From an uncultured Porphyromonadaceae bacterium (GTDB taxonomy: Bacteria > Bacteroidota > Bacteroidia > Bacteroidales > Muribaculaceae), in assembly GCA_947175455.1 (NCBI GenBank), contig CAMWMW010000021.1, forward strand, positions 1 through 10,264: a stretch of 10,264 nucleotides of DNA, read 5' to 3'. The notes under the pieces were generated by a model. The model ran no database searches. It was not told where the DNA came from and saw nothing but the letters and a program-made list of their open reading frames with translations. Positions within the stretch are counted from its first letter, which is position 1. Each line of letters begins with the position of its first letter. A program made the position numbers and the translations under genes. This document shows, one piece after another, positions 1 through 8,500 of the stretch.

Positions 1-446
1 GTCCTCGGCACGGATCCGGACGCCTCAAGAGCGCCGACAAGCGTTCCGGAACAAAGATACTCTATGAAATCATCCTCGTCGAGAGTGTCATCGAATGCCA
101 TCCTCTCTTTTGCGACATTGACGAAAATCATGGGCAGTTCGGGCATATCACGCAGAAAACGTATCCATGCGAAGTCCTCGCTCCAGCTCAGAAACTCGGT
201 GATGATGAAATCCACCTCTTTGTCATAAAAATACTTCATGGCGCGTTCGGCGTCATCTTTCTCATATATTATCCCCGGAAATTCAATGTCAAGAAAATCG
301 AGACGGGAGATTATCTCCTCAACGGTCTTTGCCTTGCGCTCGCCATATGTGCCGTGCGCCGTGCCTTCACCCAGATTCTTGAATCTCGGTGAGGCGACAA
401 GCATGAGCCCTGCCCTCCCTTTGCGTGTCTTGTCTGTCAGTTTCAT
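1..446 (-). CDS. L-fucose/L-arabinose isomerase-family protein, N-terminal part (cut by left window edge)
   Basis: Reading the minus strand from the ATG at 446 gives an open frame of 148 codons that runs off the left edge without a stop. The frame starts MKLTDKTRKGRAGLMLVASP. Conserved-looking stretches are PRFKNLGEGT (residues 20-29), LSWSEDFAWIRFLRDM (86-101) and CSGTLVGALEASGS (132-145). From memory these resemble the N-terminal domain of the L-fucose isomerase-related family (COG2407), whose members interconvert aldoses and ketoses in the cytoplasm and are usually about 450-500 residues long, so roughly two thirds is missing. The metal-binding catalytic residues lie in the missing part, so activity and sugar cannot be judged. 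There is no signal peptide, which fits a cytosolic enzyme. No clear Shine-Dalgarno precedes the ATG, which is common in Bacteroidetes. It lies 54 bp downstream of the MFS gene in the same direction, so co-transcription is likely. The reading frame is certain; the family assignment is moderately sure. Confidence 0.68.
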   Translation of the reverse strand, partial: MKLTDKTRKGRAGLMLVASPRFKNLGEGTAHGTYGERKAKTVEEIISRLDFLDIEFPGIIYEKDDAERAMKYFYDKEVDFIITEFLSWSEDFAWIRFLRDMPELPMIFVNVAKERMAFDDTLDEDDFIEYLCSGTLVGALEASGSVPR

Positions 447-500
447 TAGGTAGGTATTGAAAATTAGTTTATAATAAGTAAGTGTGGTGCTTACAGTAAA

Positions 501-1766
501 TTATGCTTTGTGAATTTTATCATAATCTTTTTTATAGAATAACTTCGCGCCTGCTGTCATCATGACTCCGCAGACAACCCATATGACAGCAAGAACGGAT
601 ATGCCCGCCGAGAGACTCATTGCCTCCTTTATGGCGCCGAGCACTACCGGGGCGAGAGAGCCGAATCCGAATCCGACCATGATCATGGCGCCTGAGGCAG
701 ATGAATGCAGACGTTCCGGAGTCACGTCATACAGGACAGTATAGGTATTGGCGTCAAAAAGCGCGCGCATGAAGCCAAAACCGGCAAGACCGACATATAC
801 CACCCAGATTATTTCCGAGTTGCCCATCATGAACACGAATGGCGCCCCCAGAAGCAGACCCGCACCCTGCATCGCCATACGCAGCCAAGGAGCCTTTCTT
901 GCGATGCGGTCGGAAAGTCCGCCTGCTATAAGCACCCCTATGAAGGCAAACAGATGTGTGTAGAACATCGAATTGAATCCGGCGGCAGCCAGACTCTGGT
1001 TGAATTTCTCATACAGATATGTGGGCATCCATGTCAGATAACCTGTGAGCACAAAAATCAATCCTCCGAAGCCAAGCGTAAGCACAAGGGCTGTCGGCGT
1101 AGTGAACACAACCTTGAAGCCATCCCATATCATGGTTTTGGATGGTGTCTCCGCTTCGGCAACCGGCTCCTGTTTGCCTGCGGGCTTATCCTTCAGACCG
1201 AACATCATGATTACAGCCCACACCACTCCTATGGCGCCGAAGACATAGAATGCACTCTGCCAGCCCCATTTCTGTCCGATATACCCCGCCACATATCCGC
1301 TGACGATCACTCCTATGTAATAGGCTGTCTGATGAACAGACATGGCGAAAGCCCGTGTTTTATCGTGATATTGGGCAAGAAGCGAATAGTTCGACGGACC
1401 GAAGAATGCCTCTCCTCCTCCTGTGGCAATGCTCCGGAGAATCACAAGCATAAGGAAACCGCTGGCAAATCCCGTCAGCATCGTCGCCACGCTCCAGAAG
1501 AGAAGACTTAGCGTCACAATCCATTTTCTGCTGAAAATATCACCCGCCAGACCTCCTACCGGAACAAGCACGGCATAGAAAAGATTGAAAATCGTAGCGA
1601 TCCAGCCGACACTGACATCGCTCAGATGTAGATCCTCGCGTATCAACGGAAGCACTACATTGAATACCTGCCGGTCTGCCTGATTCAGCAGAAACGCTAC
1701 CCACAAGAACCCGAGAACAGCCCACTTGTAGTTGTCGCCCCTTTTTTCTTTTGTTGCAATTGACAT
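501..1766 (-). CDS. MFS transporter, probable sugar or sugar-acid importer
   Basis: A 421-residue polytopic inner-membrane protein of the usual MFS length, with about 12 hydrophobic segments. Visible family marks are NQADRQVFNVVLP in the first helix (residues 28-40), the loop 2-3 motif A GGLAGDIFSRKW (71-82, with D76, R80 and K81), and its second-half counterpart GGLSDRIARK. The first helix and the stretch RSIATGGGEAFFGPSNYSLL resemble the anion:cation symporter and Spinster-like branches of MFS, many of which carry sugar acids, hexuronates or organic anions. The substrate cannot be read from sequence. The ATG at 1766 gives a short charged N-tail ahead of helix 1. A candidate terminator separates it from the upstream beta-helix gene, and the isomerase-like gene follows after 54 bp. 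This suggests a transporter/isomerase unit that takes up and processes the sugar released by the locus. MFS is near certain; the subfamily is tentative. Confidence 0.92.
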   Translation of the reverse strand: MSIATKEKRGDNYKWAVLGFLWVAFLLNQADRQVFNVVLPLIREDLHLSDVSVGWIATIFNLFYAVLVPVGGLAGDIFSRKWIVTLSLLFWSVATMLTGFASGFLMLVILRSIATGGGEAFFGPSNYSLLAQYHDKTRAFAMSVHQTAYYIGVIVSGYVAGYIGQKWGWQSAFYVFGAIGVVWAVIMMFGLKDKPAGKQEPVAEAETPSKTMIWDGFKVVFTTPTALVLTLGFGGLIFVLTGYLTWMPTYLYEKFNQSLAAAGFNSMFYTHLFAFIGVLIAGGLSDRIARKAPWLRMAMQGAGLLLGAPFVFMMGNSEIIWVVYVGLAGFGFMRALFDANTYTVLYDVTPERLHSSASGAMIMVGFGFGSLAPVVLGAIKEAMSLSAGISVLAVIWVVCGVMMTAGAKLFYKKDYDKIHKA

Positions 1767-1803
1767 GTTCTAAACGATTGTTATGTTTTGAGTGCTGATC
1801 AGT

Positions 1804-1841
1804 AAAGAAAAAGGCGCACTTATCCGAGGACAGCCACGCCT
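1804..1841 (-). terminator. Candidate intrinsic terminator after the beta-helix gene
   Basis: On the minus strand AGGCG (1841-1837) can pair with CGCCT (1816-1812), with two further G-T wobble pairs inward. The hairpin is followed directly by a T-rich run, TTTTTCTTT (1812-1804), which shares its first T with the stem. It begins about 36 nt after the beta-helix stop codon. The stem is short and the loop long, so it may be a weak or leaky terminator. If real, it ends the fecR-to-beta-helix transcript and leaves MFS plus isomerase as a separate unit. No convincing Bacteroides-type promoter (TAnnTTTG) was found in the rest of the 111-bp gap. Confidence 0.42.
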
Positions 1842-1877
1842 CTTCTCAACTAATCTACCTTATGTCATCATTATAGG

Positions 1878-3659
1878 TCAACGTGCGACCTTGACAGCGG
1901 ATGAACCTACTTTCACCACATATATGCCGCGGACGGCTGCGCTGAGATCGATTATGCCGTCTCCTGCCGTAACGAGTCTACCGGATATATCGTAAACCTC
2001 AGCATACTTGTCGGAACCTTTTACCATGAAGATACCATCGCCAAGCTGCACAATTTCAAGCAATTGCTCGTTTTCCGAAGCTATATTACGCACACCGCTG
2101 CCGGCTCTTGCCGTAACGTCACAGCAACCGGACCATGTCTTTTCTCCTCGTTCGTTGCCGAAATAGTCTACACTAAGATCCAGATCTTCAAGATGGGAAA
2201 CTGCCTCGCTGAGATGCGCGTTTGACTCACTTCCCAGAAATTCCTTGTATGCGGCAAGATTCCATGCTTCAAGAATCATTCTCGAATCAGCCTCGTCAAC
2301 ACCGATTCCTGCAAGCGGCTCTATATAGGAATCACGCCCGTCTATGAACGCTTCATTATCGCCGAATATATCTTTCTGGTTTATAACTTTCCAGTTGTCA
2401 CCTTTCTCATAATCCTTTGATACAGCCCACTTGTCCTCAACCCAGTAGTTGCCTCGCTTGATCATTGTGCGACCACCGACAAAGTTATAGCCTGCTCCCA
2501 GCCATTTGGCTATTGCCGTAGCAGCGACATTGCCATAAGTAAGAGCCTGATTTGATGTGGATCCTTCCGACAGGCTCAGCTGACTGTTTGCCACAGCTGT
2601 GGCTTCTGCGTTTTTCTCTTTATCCTCCGGCGGAAGACTGCCGATTTCAAATTCCTCATAGTCAACCGGACTTACTATAATATTACCACCTACGAATGAT
2701 GTGGTATTTGCACCTAAAGTAACCACGGAACCTGTGGCAAACCTTTCCTTGGCAGAAAAGTTAAAGATTGTGTTATATGCCAGTATGCCAAGTGCCGGCT
2801 GAGTGTTGGTTCCTCCGTTTGTGCGCATAAACCCGGCTTTGCTTTTTATTGCCAGACCATTACCGTCAATAAAATTATTGACCAGAACCACATCACTGCT
2901 TTTTGCGACATTAACGAGTCCTCCCTCTTCAGCCATGCCCATCATCTCCGGATCCGAGAATGTGTTTCCAAAAATCGCGCAACGCTCAAGTATCAAAAGC
3001 GAACGTTCGCTTACGGTTCCTTTAAGATTGAAGAGAATCGAGGCATTGGATGCCTGTTTAGATATTGAACTGTCATAGACCATTGTCTGAACATTATTGG
3101 AGAATACACATCCTATGCACTTCAATACCGAGGAAACAGGAACTATGATGCCTCCGCACGCGGTCTCATTGCCATCAACCGTCACATCCTGCATGGTTAG
3201 CCATGCCTTGTCAAGGTACAGGACCGATCCGGATACATCAAGAGACGCAAAATCCTGTGTTCCCTTGATTCCGGAGATAGAAACACCCGCAAGAACAGTT
3301 TCGGTATTTCTACCTTCACCCTCAAGGATCAGGAATGCACCCTGGTTGGTTCCGGCTGAAGTCAGTCTGGTAACATACGATGCAGGATCATAATCGCTTA
3401 TGTCAGTGCCTTTGGCAGAAGCAGCGAAGCCACCCTGATAAGTCACGCCATTCACAAGTCTTATATTTGGCACCGTGTAGGTTCCTTCCGACATATAGAC
3501 AACGTCTCCCTCAACATAATTCCAGTCTGCTCCTTTGGCATTCTCCCATGAGGTTCCATCGCCATTACCACGAGACTGAGGTGCGACAAAATACACCTCT
3601 GCTTGCATATTCAGCACCGAAAGGGCTGCAGCTGCAAATAAATAAAGTTTTCTTTTCAT
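1878..3659 (-). CDS. Secreted probable parallel beta-helix protein with T9SS-type C-terminal sorting tail
   Basis: A 593-residue protein. It begins with a Sec signal peptide (MKRKLYLFAAAALSVLNMQA, cleavage likely after A20) and has no lipobox cysteine, so it is not a lipoprotein. The mature start, EVYFVAPQSRGNGDGTSWENA, is typical of pectate-lyase-like right-handed beta-helix proteins. Residues of about 100-330 are rich in short strands with N, G, V and I turns (VTVDGNET, CVFSNNVQ, NNFIDGNGLAI), as expected for helix coils. Residues of about 522-593 form a compact tail with VYDISGRLV, IDLSAAVRGIYVVKV and a basic end, matching the Por_Secre_tail/T9SS sorting domain. It lies 23 bp after susD, so it is probably co-transcribed. 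The fold can belong to lyases, hydrolases, binding proteins or adhesins, and no catalytic residues can be assigned. It sits where surface glycan-binding proteins usually occur, so a binding role is an inference. Confidence 0.85.
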   Translation of the reverse strand: MKRKLYLFAAAALSVLNMQAEVYFVAPQSRGNGDGTSWENAKGADWNYVEGDVVYMSEGTYTVPNIRLVNGVTYQGGFAASAKGTDISDYDPASYVTRLTSAGTNQGAFLILEGEGRNTETVLAGVSISGIKGTQDFASLDVSGSVLYLDKAWLTMQDVTVDGNETACGGIIVPVSSVLKCIGCVFSNNVQTMVYDSSISKQASNASILFNLKGTVSERSLLILERCAIFGNTFSDPEMMGMAEEGGLVNVAKSSDVVLVNNFIDGNGLAIKSKAGFMRTNGGTNTQPALGILAYNTIFNFSAKERFATGSVVTLGANTTSFVGGNIIVSPVDYEEFEIGSLPPEDKEKNAEATAVANSQLSLSEGSTSNQALTYGNVAATAIAKWLGAGYNFVGGRTMIKRGNYWVEDKWAVSKDYEKGDNWKVINQKDIFGDNEAFIDGRDSYIEPLAGIGVDEADSRMILEAWNLAAYKEFLGSESNAHLSEAVSHLEDLDLSVDYFGNERGEKTWSGCCDVTARAGSGVRNIASENEQLLEIVQLGDGIFMVKGSDKYAEVYDISGRLVTAGDGIIDLSAAVRGIYVVKVGSSAVKVAR

Positions 3660-3682
3660 AATGATATCAGTTTTATGGTTGA

Positions 3683-5473
3683 TTAGAATGTAAGTCCGTC
3701 ATCCCAGCCGGGGTTCTGCGTAAGAGCACCGCCCGAGAGAGAACGTTGTGAAGTCGGGATACCGTAGAGATAATCTTTTTCCTCATTCCAATGTCGTGCA
3801 AGACCGGGTTCATTATTCCTGATAGCAAAACCGTGATCTCCTTCCGACAATACGATGTCTGTGTTCAGTTTAAAATATTTTACCCCTGCTACACTCGGTT
3901 TCTTTCCATCGTATATACAGATGTTATATTTGCCGTCGCCGGTAAGGTCATAGGATCCGGTCGAGGGGAAATACATTCCATAATGTGGTTTCTCGTAAAC
4001 CTTACCCTCCTTCCAGCGTAAAATATCGTTATAATGATTGAGTTCAAGAGCCATCTCGACAAGACGCTCGCGACGAATCTCAAGAATTACTCCCGTATTG
4101 GCACTTTGTGTAACGTTTGGATAACCCCACTCTTCGCTCATCATAAAAGGATCGGGATGAGCGTTTGCATCCGCCATTTTCAGATCCGGCATTCCCGCTC
4201 TGTCCCGAATCTTGTTGACCGACATGTCAAGGTCACGCTGTGTAAGCGTTCCGAGTTCTGCAAGTGCTTCCGCATAATTGAGATACACCTCTGCCAATCG
4301 AAATATGGGGAGTGCTGAGCGGCAATGGTCAAAAGAATTCTGTGAAGCGTCCGATACGTACTTTATGTATTGGTAGCAGCCCTTCGTTGCCGCAATGTTT
4401 GTAAAACTTACAGTAGCCGAACCTTTCTGTTTATAGCCGGGACACAGGATAGTCTGCGCCATACGTGGATCGCGATTCTTGCATTCATCCAGATAACCGA
4501 TTGTATTCCAGTCCGGACGATCTGTGAATTTTGTACCGTCTGAGTTGAGATAGTAGCATATCATACGTTTGGTAGCACCGACACCCCTGTTCATCAGCTG
4601 ATCGTTGGCGTTATGCATCTTACCTGCACTGATACCCGCGATTCGTGCCCAGATATACTCATTGGCGTTGGCTTCGGTCGAATAAAACATCTCCCGATAA
4701 GGCTCTTTCCCGGTCTTGTGGAGTGAGTATCCACCCTCCTCTATAAGTTTTTTAGAAGACTCTGCGCATATTTCCAGAAGTTCATCCCAAGGAAGATGAT
4801 TCGGATTGAATGGGTCTCCATCATGATATTTCCTGAATGTCCCTTCAAACAAGGCGGCACGCGATTTCAGTGCCAATGCAGTCCAGGCGCATACCTCCGT
4901 GGTTTTCTTTCCTTGCGGAAGCATATAGTTGAAAGCACGGTCGCAGTCTTCGAGAATCTGGTTTATAACCACTTCGCGACTGTCACGCGGCTTGCATAGG
5001 CTGGCAACGTCGCTTGAGCCTATCGGTTCCTGATAAACCGGCACCTCGCCGAATTTTGTAAGCATACTGTAATAGAAGTAAGCCCTGAAAAAATATGCCA
5101 CACCTTCGTAATGCTCTCGAATTTCCTTGTCGGCGCAACGATGTGAATACTGAAGAAAATAGTTTATGTCCCGGAGTTTTGTCCAAGTCCAGCCTACTTC
5201 GCTTGATTTGGTGGGAAGGGGGCGAGTTCCCATAATCTCGTTCTCTGGCAAATTTGTCGCAACAAGTTCTCCCTGTTCCTCATACCAGCTCAAGGAATGG
5301 GATGAAGCGGTAGGCATAAGCGTATAAAACGAATTTGTATATTGCCGCAATTCGGCTTCAGAACTGAAATATGTTTCAGGCGACATTGAATCTTCGGGAT
5401 ACTGATCCATACTCGTACATCCCCATAAGACGAATATACCTGCAACAGCAGTTAGATATCTGAGTATTTTCAT
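3683..5473 (-). CDS. susD-like: SusD/RagB-family outer-membrane glycan-binding lipoprotein
   Basis: A 596-residue protein. SusD proteins cap the SusC transporter on the cell surface and bind the glycan before import. The signal peptide ends in a lipobox, VLWGC, with lipidated Cys19, followed by TSMDQYPEDSMSPETYF; that serine, aspartate and proline-rich lead is typical after the SusD lipid anchor. The central region has the family's helical repeats, including YFFRAYFYYSMLTKFGEVPV and the later FRLAEVYLNYAEALAELG. The C-terminal domain contains IRDRAGMPDL, EIRRERLVEMALE and the ending LTQNPGWDDG, all characteristic of RagB/SusD. Length is normal and no truncation is seen. The ATG at 5473 gives an intact signal peptide, although no good Shine-Dalgarno precedes it. 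It follows susC after 90 bp and precedes the beta-helix gene by 23 bp. Its specificity cannot be predicted from sequence. Confidence 0.97.
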   Translation of the reverse strand: MKILRYLTAVAGIFVLWGCTSMDQYPEDSMSPETYFSSEAELRQYTNSFYTLMPTASSHSLSWYEEQGELVATNLPENEIMGTRPLPTKSSEVGWTWTKLRDINYFLQYSHRCADKEIREHYEGVAYFFRAYFYYSMLTKFGEVPVYQEPIGSSDVASLCKPRDSREVVINQILEDCDRAFNYMLPQGKKTTEVCAWTALALKSRAALFEGTFRKYHDGDPFNPNHLPWDELLEICAESSKKLIEEGGYSLHKTGKEPYREMFYSTEANANEYIWARIAGISAGKMHNANDQLMNRGVGATKRMICYYLNSDGTKFTDRPDWNTIGYLDECKNRDPRMAQTILCPGYKQKGSATVSFTNIAATKGCYQYIKYVSDASQNSFDHCRSALPIFRLAEVYLNYAEALAELGTLTQRDLDMSVNKIRDRAGMPDLKMADANAHPDPFMMSEEWGYPNVTQSANTGVILEIRRERLVEMALELNHYNDILRWKEGKVYEKPHYGMYFPSTGSYDLTGDGKYNICIYDGKKPSVAGVKYFKLNTDIVLSEGDHGFAIRNNEPGLARHWNEEKDYLYGIPTSQRSLSGGALTQNPGWDDGLTF

Positions 5474-5520
5474 GATTGATATTTGATGTTAAAAAGATTT
5501 CCTTTCACTTACTATCGTTA

Positions 5521-5544
5521 AAACTGTTTGGTTTTAAACAGTTT
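5521..5544 (-). repeat. Perfect 9-bp inverted repeat between susC and susD
   Basis: AAACTGTTT (5521-5529) and AAACAGTTT (5536-5544) are exact reverse complements separated by 6 bases. In the susC-susD transcript they would form a 9-bp stem with an AAAACC loop, starting about 20 nt after the susC stop codon and followed by TAACGATAG rather than a long U-run. The stem is AU-rich. It could be an mRNA-stability or processing element, a weak attenuator, or a protein-binding site. The repeat itself is seen directly; any function is inferred. Confidence 0.55.
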
Positions 5545-5563
5545 CATAAATTTGGGCGGCAGC

Positions 5564-8500
5564 TCAGAAGGTTACATTGACACCGAATGTAAACGATTTC
5601 GAGAAGCCGTAAACCATTCCGTCGTTTGACTTGGTACCGGATTTCGTAGCAGTTTCTGGATCGATAGTCTTGCAATGCTTTTTGAAAGGTGACCAATATG
5701 CGAGATTCTCAGCAGAGAAATAAATACGCAGTTCATTGAAGACATTTTTCCAAACCGGCAATGTATATCCTACCGTCAGATTCTTAAGTCTCAGGTATGA
5801 CACATCCTGAAGATATCGGTCATTGTTCACGTTGAGGGCTCGTTTGCTTGAATAAGCCTGATATGTGCGCAAGCGGGGGAAATAGGCATCCGGATTGTCT
5901 TCTGTCCATATTTCATTCTGGAATCCTTCTGGAATAAAGGCTATGAAGGGACGGCAATAAGGTCCCCAGAAAGTACGCGCCTCATTACCGGGATACCAGT
6001 CGCATTTGCCGACACCCTGGAAGAATGCGGAAATATCTATTCCTTTCCACTGCAGACTGCCTCTGAAATTATAGTTATATCGAGGACGCTTGTTACCGAT
6101 TATCACTCGGTCTCCAGAATCACCCACTTTACTGTTACCCGGGGTGATGGCTCCATCTCCATTGATGTCTATAAATTTCACATCACCTGCATGCAGACCG
6201 GGATTCGGACCCTTGTCCATCGCATTGTGCACATAATTCTTGCAATCGATGGTGTTCTGATATTCCTGCGCCTCTTCTTCCGTCCGGAAAAGACCGGCAA
6301 CCCGATAACCCCAGATTTCACCGAGTGTCTCTCCCACGTAATGCTTGCCAAGCAACATTTCCGGGTTATCGAATTTAGTGATTTTGGAAATCTGGTCTCC
6401 TAAGCCTGCACCGACTGAATATGTGAACGGACTTCCGAGAAGCTGGAAATTGTCAGTCCAGTTGACAGAAAGTTCATAACCTTTGGTGCGAAGATCCGCA
6501 CAGTTGGAATTGGGCACAGTGGCTCCATACACATCGGGAAGCTGCGCTCCGCTCGTAAGCATGTCTTTAGTGTCGCGAATATAAAAATCGCCCGACACTC
6601 CAAGCCTGTTATTGAAAAATCCAAGATCAAGACCCAGATTGTAGGTGATCACTTTCTCCCAAGTCAGGTCATCAGCAACGGGATCACTGACATTTGCATA
6701 ATAAAGATAAGACTCTCCATCAAACGTTATACCCTTGTTTGCCTGATTAGTGGTCATCTCAAGGATATAGTCATAATATCCTACCTGCTGGTTGCCAAGC
6801 ATACCATATGAGGCACGGAGCTTTCCGTTGCTCCATACCGGATGCAATGGTTCGAAGAATTTTTCTTCAGAAAAACGCCAGCCGACCGAAGCAGAGGGAA
6901 AAAATCCCCATCTGTGATTTTTGGCGAACCTTGAAGTTCCGTCATAGCGTCCTGAAACCTCAAGGAGATATTTGCCGGCATAATCATAATTGACTCGTCC
7001 GAAGAATCCATATGTCACAGCATTGTTAACTTTGTCAATAACTTCCGTATATTCTCCGGTAGCTATGTTAAGTGAGCTGACATCCTGACTCATAAGATCC
7101 TGACGACCTGCCTTGAAATAAAGATAGCGGTAGATTTCACCGTTAAAGCCGACCGTCGCTTTCAGATTATGATCACCGAAACTGGGATCAAACTCCATGT
7201 AGGCATTTATTGTCTGACGCGTGGTGTTGGTCATGTTGCGGACAAACTTGTCAGTGAAATTCGACTTGTCGTAACCCTCGTCAATCCATTCTATCTCGCC
7301 TTCAGTGCGGCTGAAGGGAACGTTCACATATCGGCTTGAGCGTGTGGTGTTGCGGAACAGATAAGCATATTCACCAATTATTTTCCACCAGCTCAGTGGT
7401 CTGATTTCAATTGAATTTTTGATAAGGGCTTCGTTCTGCCGGTCTACCGTCTTGTGCTTGTTATAATTAAGCATGGCATTATACCCTGCACCCATGTTCA
7501 CGGCATTCATGGAAATTAATCCCGGTGCGAACTGAAACAGTGATGTGCCGTCGGGGTTGGTGGAAGGAAATGCTGCATATGTATGAAGGAGAGCCTTGTA
7601 TAAGAAATTATTCAGGTCGTATGTGCCTCCATGGTCATAATGTGAATTGAAGAAACTGGTGTTTACACGATATGTCAGCCAGTCTGTGATTCTTGCATTA
7701 ACCTTGGCACGGAATGAATAACTTTTGAACGAATCGGCGCCTTTCGCAAGCATTCCGTCTTCAAGATATGCGCGTCCGCTGACATAATAATTGACTTTTT
7801 TGGAGCCACCGGTCACAGAAACGTTATAATCCTGCATCGGACGATCTTTGCGGAAATAGTGACTGTACCAATCATAATTGGCATAATACATCCAGTGCCC
7901 GTCAGGAGTTGGGACACACCATGGACGTTCGGGATTTTCAGTCTTGTCATCAAGACGCATCCACATCTGGGCATATTCGTTATCGCCATAACCTGTGAGG
8001 AAATAACGGGACTGGTCATTATACATAGAACTCTCGTTGAGATACATCTGCCAGAATCCATTGGTAATATAATCGGAGCTTGTGGTCTGACGCTTCCAGC
8101 CTGCCTTAAGGTCGAAACTTACACGTGCTCTGGAATCATTCTGTCCGGATTTTGTTGTGACCAGCACCACTCCCGCCGATGCCTTGGCACCATATACGGC
8201 AGCCGCCGATGCATCTTTAAGAATGGAAACGCTTTCTATATCATTGGCGTTCACTCGTGTAAGATCCATCTCCACGCCATCTACCAGAATGAGCGGTTTG
8301 CCACCGTTAATCGAGGTGACACCTCGTATATTAATCGACACATCTGAATCAGGGCCGCCGGAACCCATCGACAGATTAAGCGAGGGGTCGGCTCCCTGCA
8401 GGGCTGTCGCCGCGTTACCCGTGGGTCTGCCGTTGAGATCTTTGGCGGAGACCACACTGACGGCGCCAGTCAGGTTGACCTTCTTCTGGCTTCCGTAACC

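Noticed and set aside
238..453. A short plus-strand open frame opposite the left-edge gene.
   Set aside because: The opposite strand encodes a coherent isomerase-like protein; this frame is serine and proline-rich with no domain features.
478..494. A 5-bp inverted repeat (GTAAG/CTTAC) between the MFS and isomerase-like genes.
   Set aside because: The stem is too short and is not followed by a T-run, so it does not support a terminator.
447..500. A possible promoter -7 box (TAATTTTC against TAnnTTTG) before the isomerase-like gene.
   Set aside because: It matches only in part and has no TTTG element at the right upstream distance; such AT-rich matches are expected by chance.
705..1511. A long plus-strand open frame (268 codons) opposite the MFS gene.
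   Set aside because: It lies wholly antisense to a clear MFS gene, its protein is rich in His, Cys, Arg and Lys with no domain-like pattern, and it has no signal peptide or plausible ribosome-binding context. It is a shadow frame.
1795..1802. An 8-bp palindrome CTGATCAG upstream of the MFS gene.
   Set aside because: A single short palindrome without a second copy or conserved spacing is too weak to call an operator.
7859..8347. A plus-strand open frame (162 codons) opposite susC.
   Set aside because: It is antisense to the well-supported SusC plug and barrel coding region, and its protein shows no recognisable family pattern.
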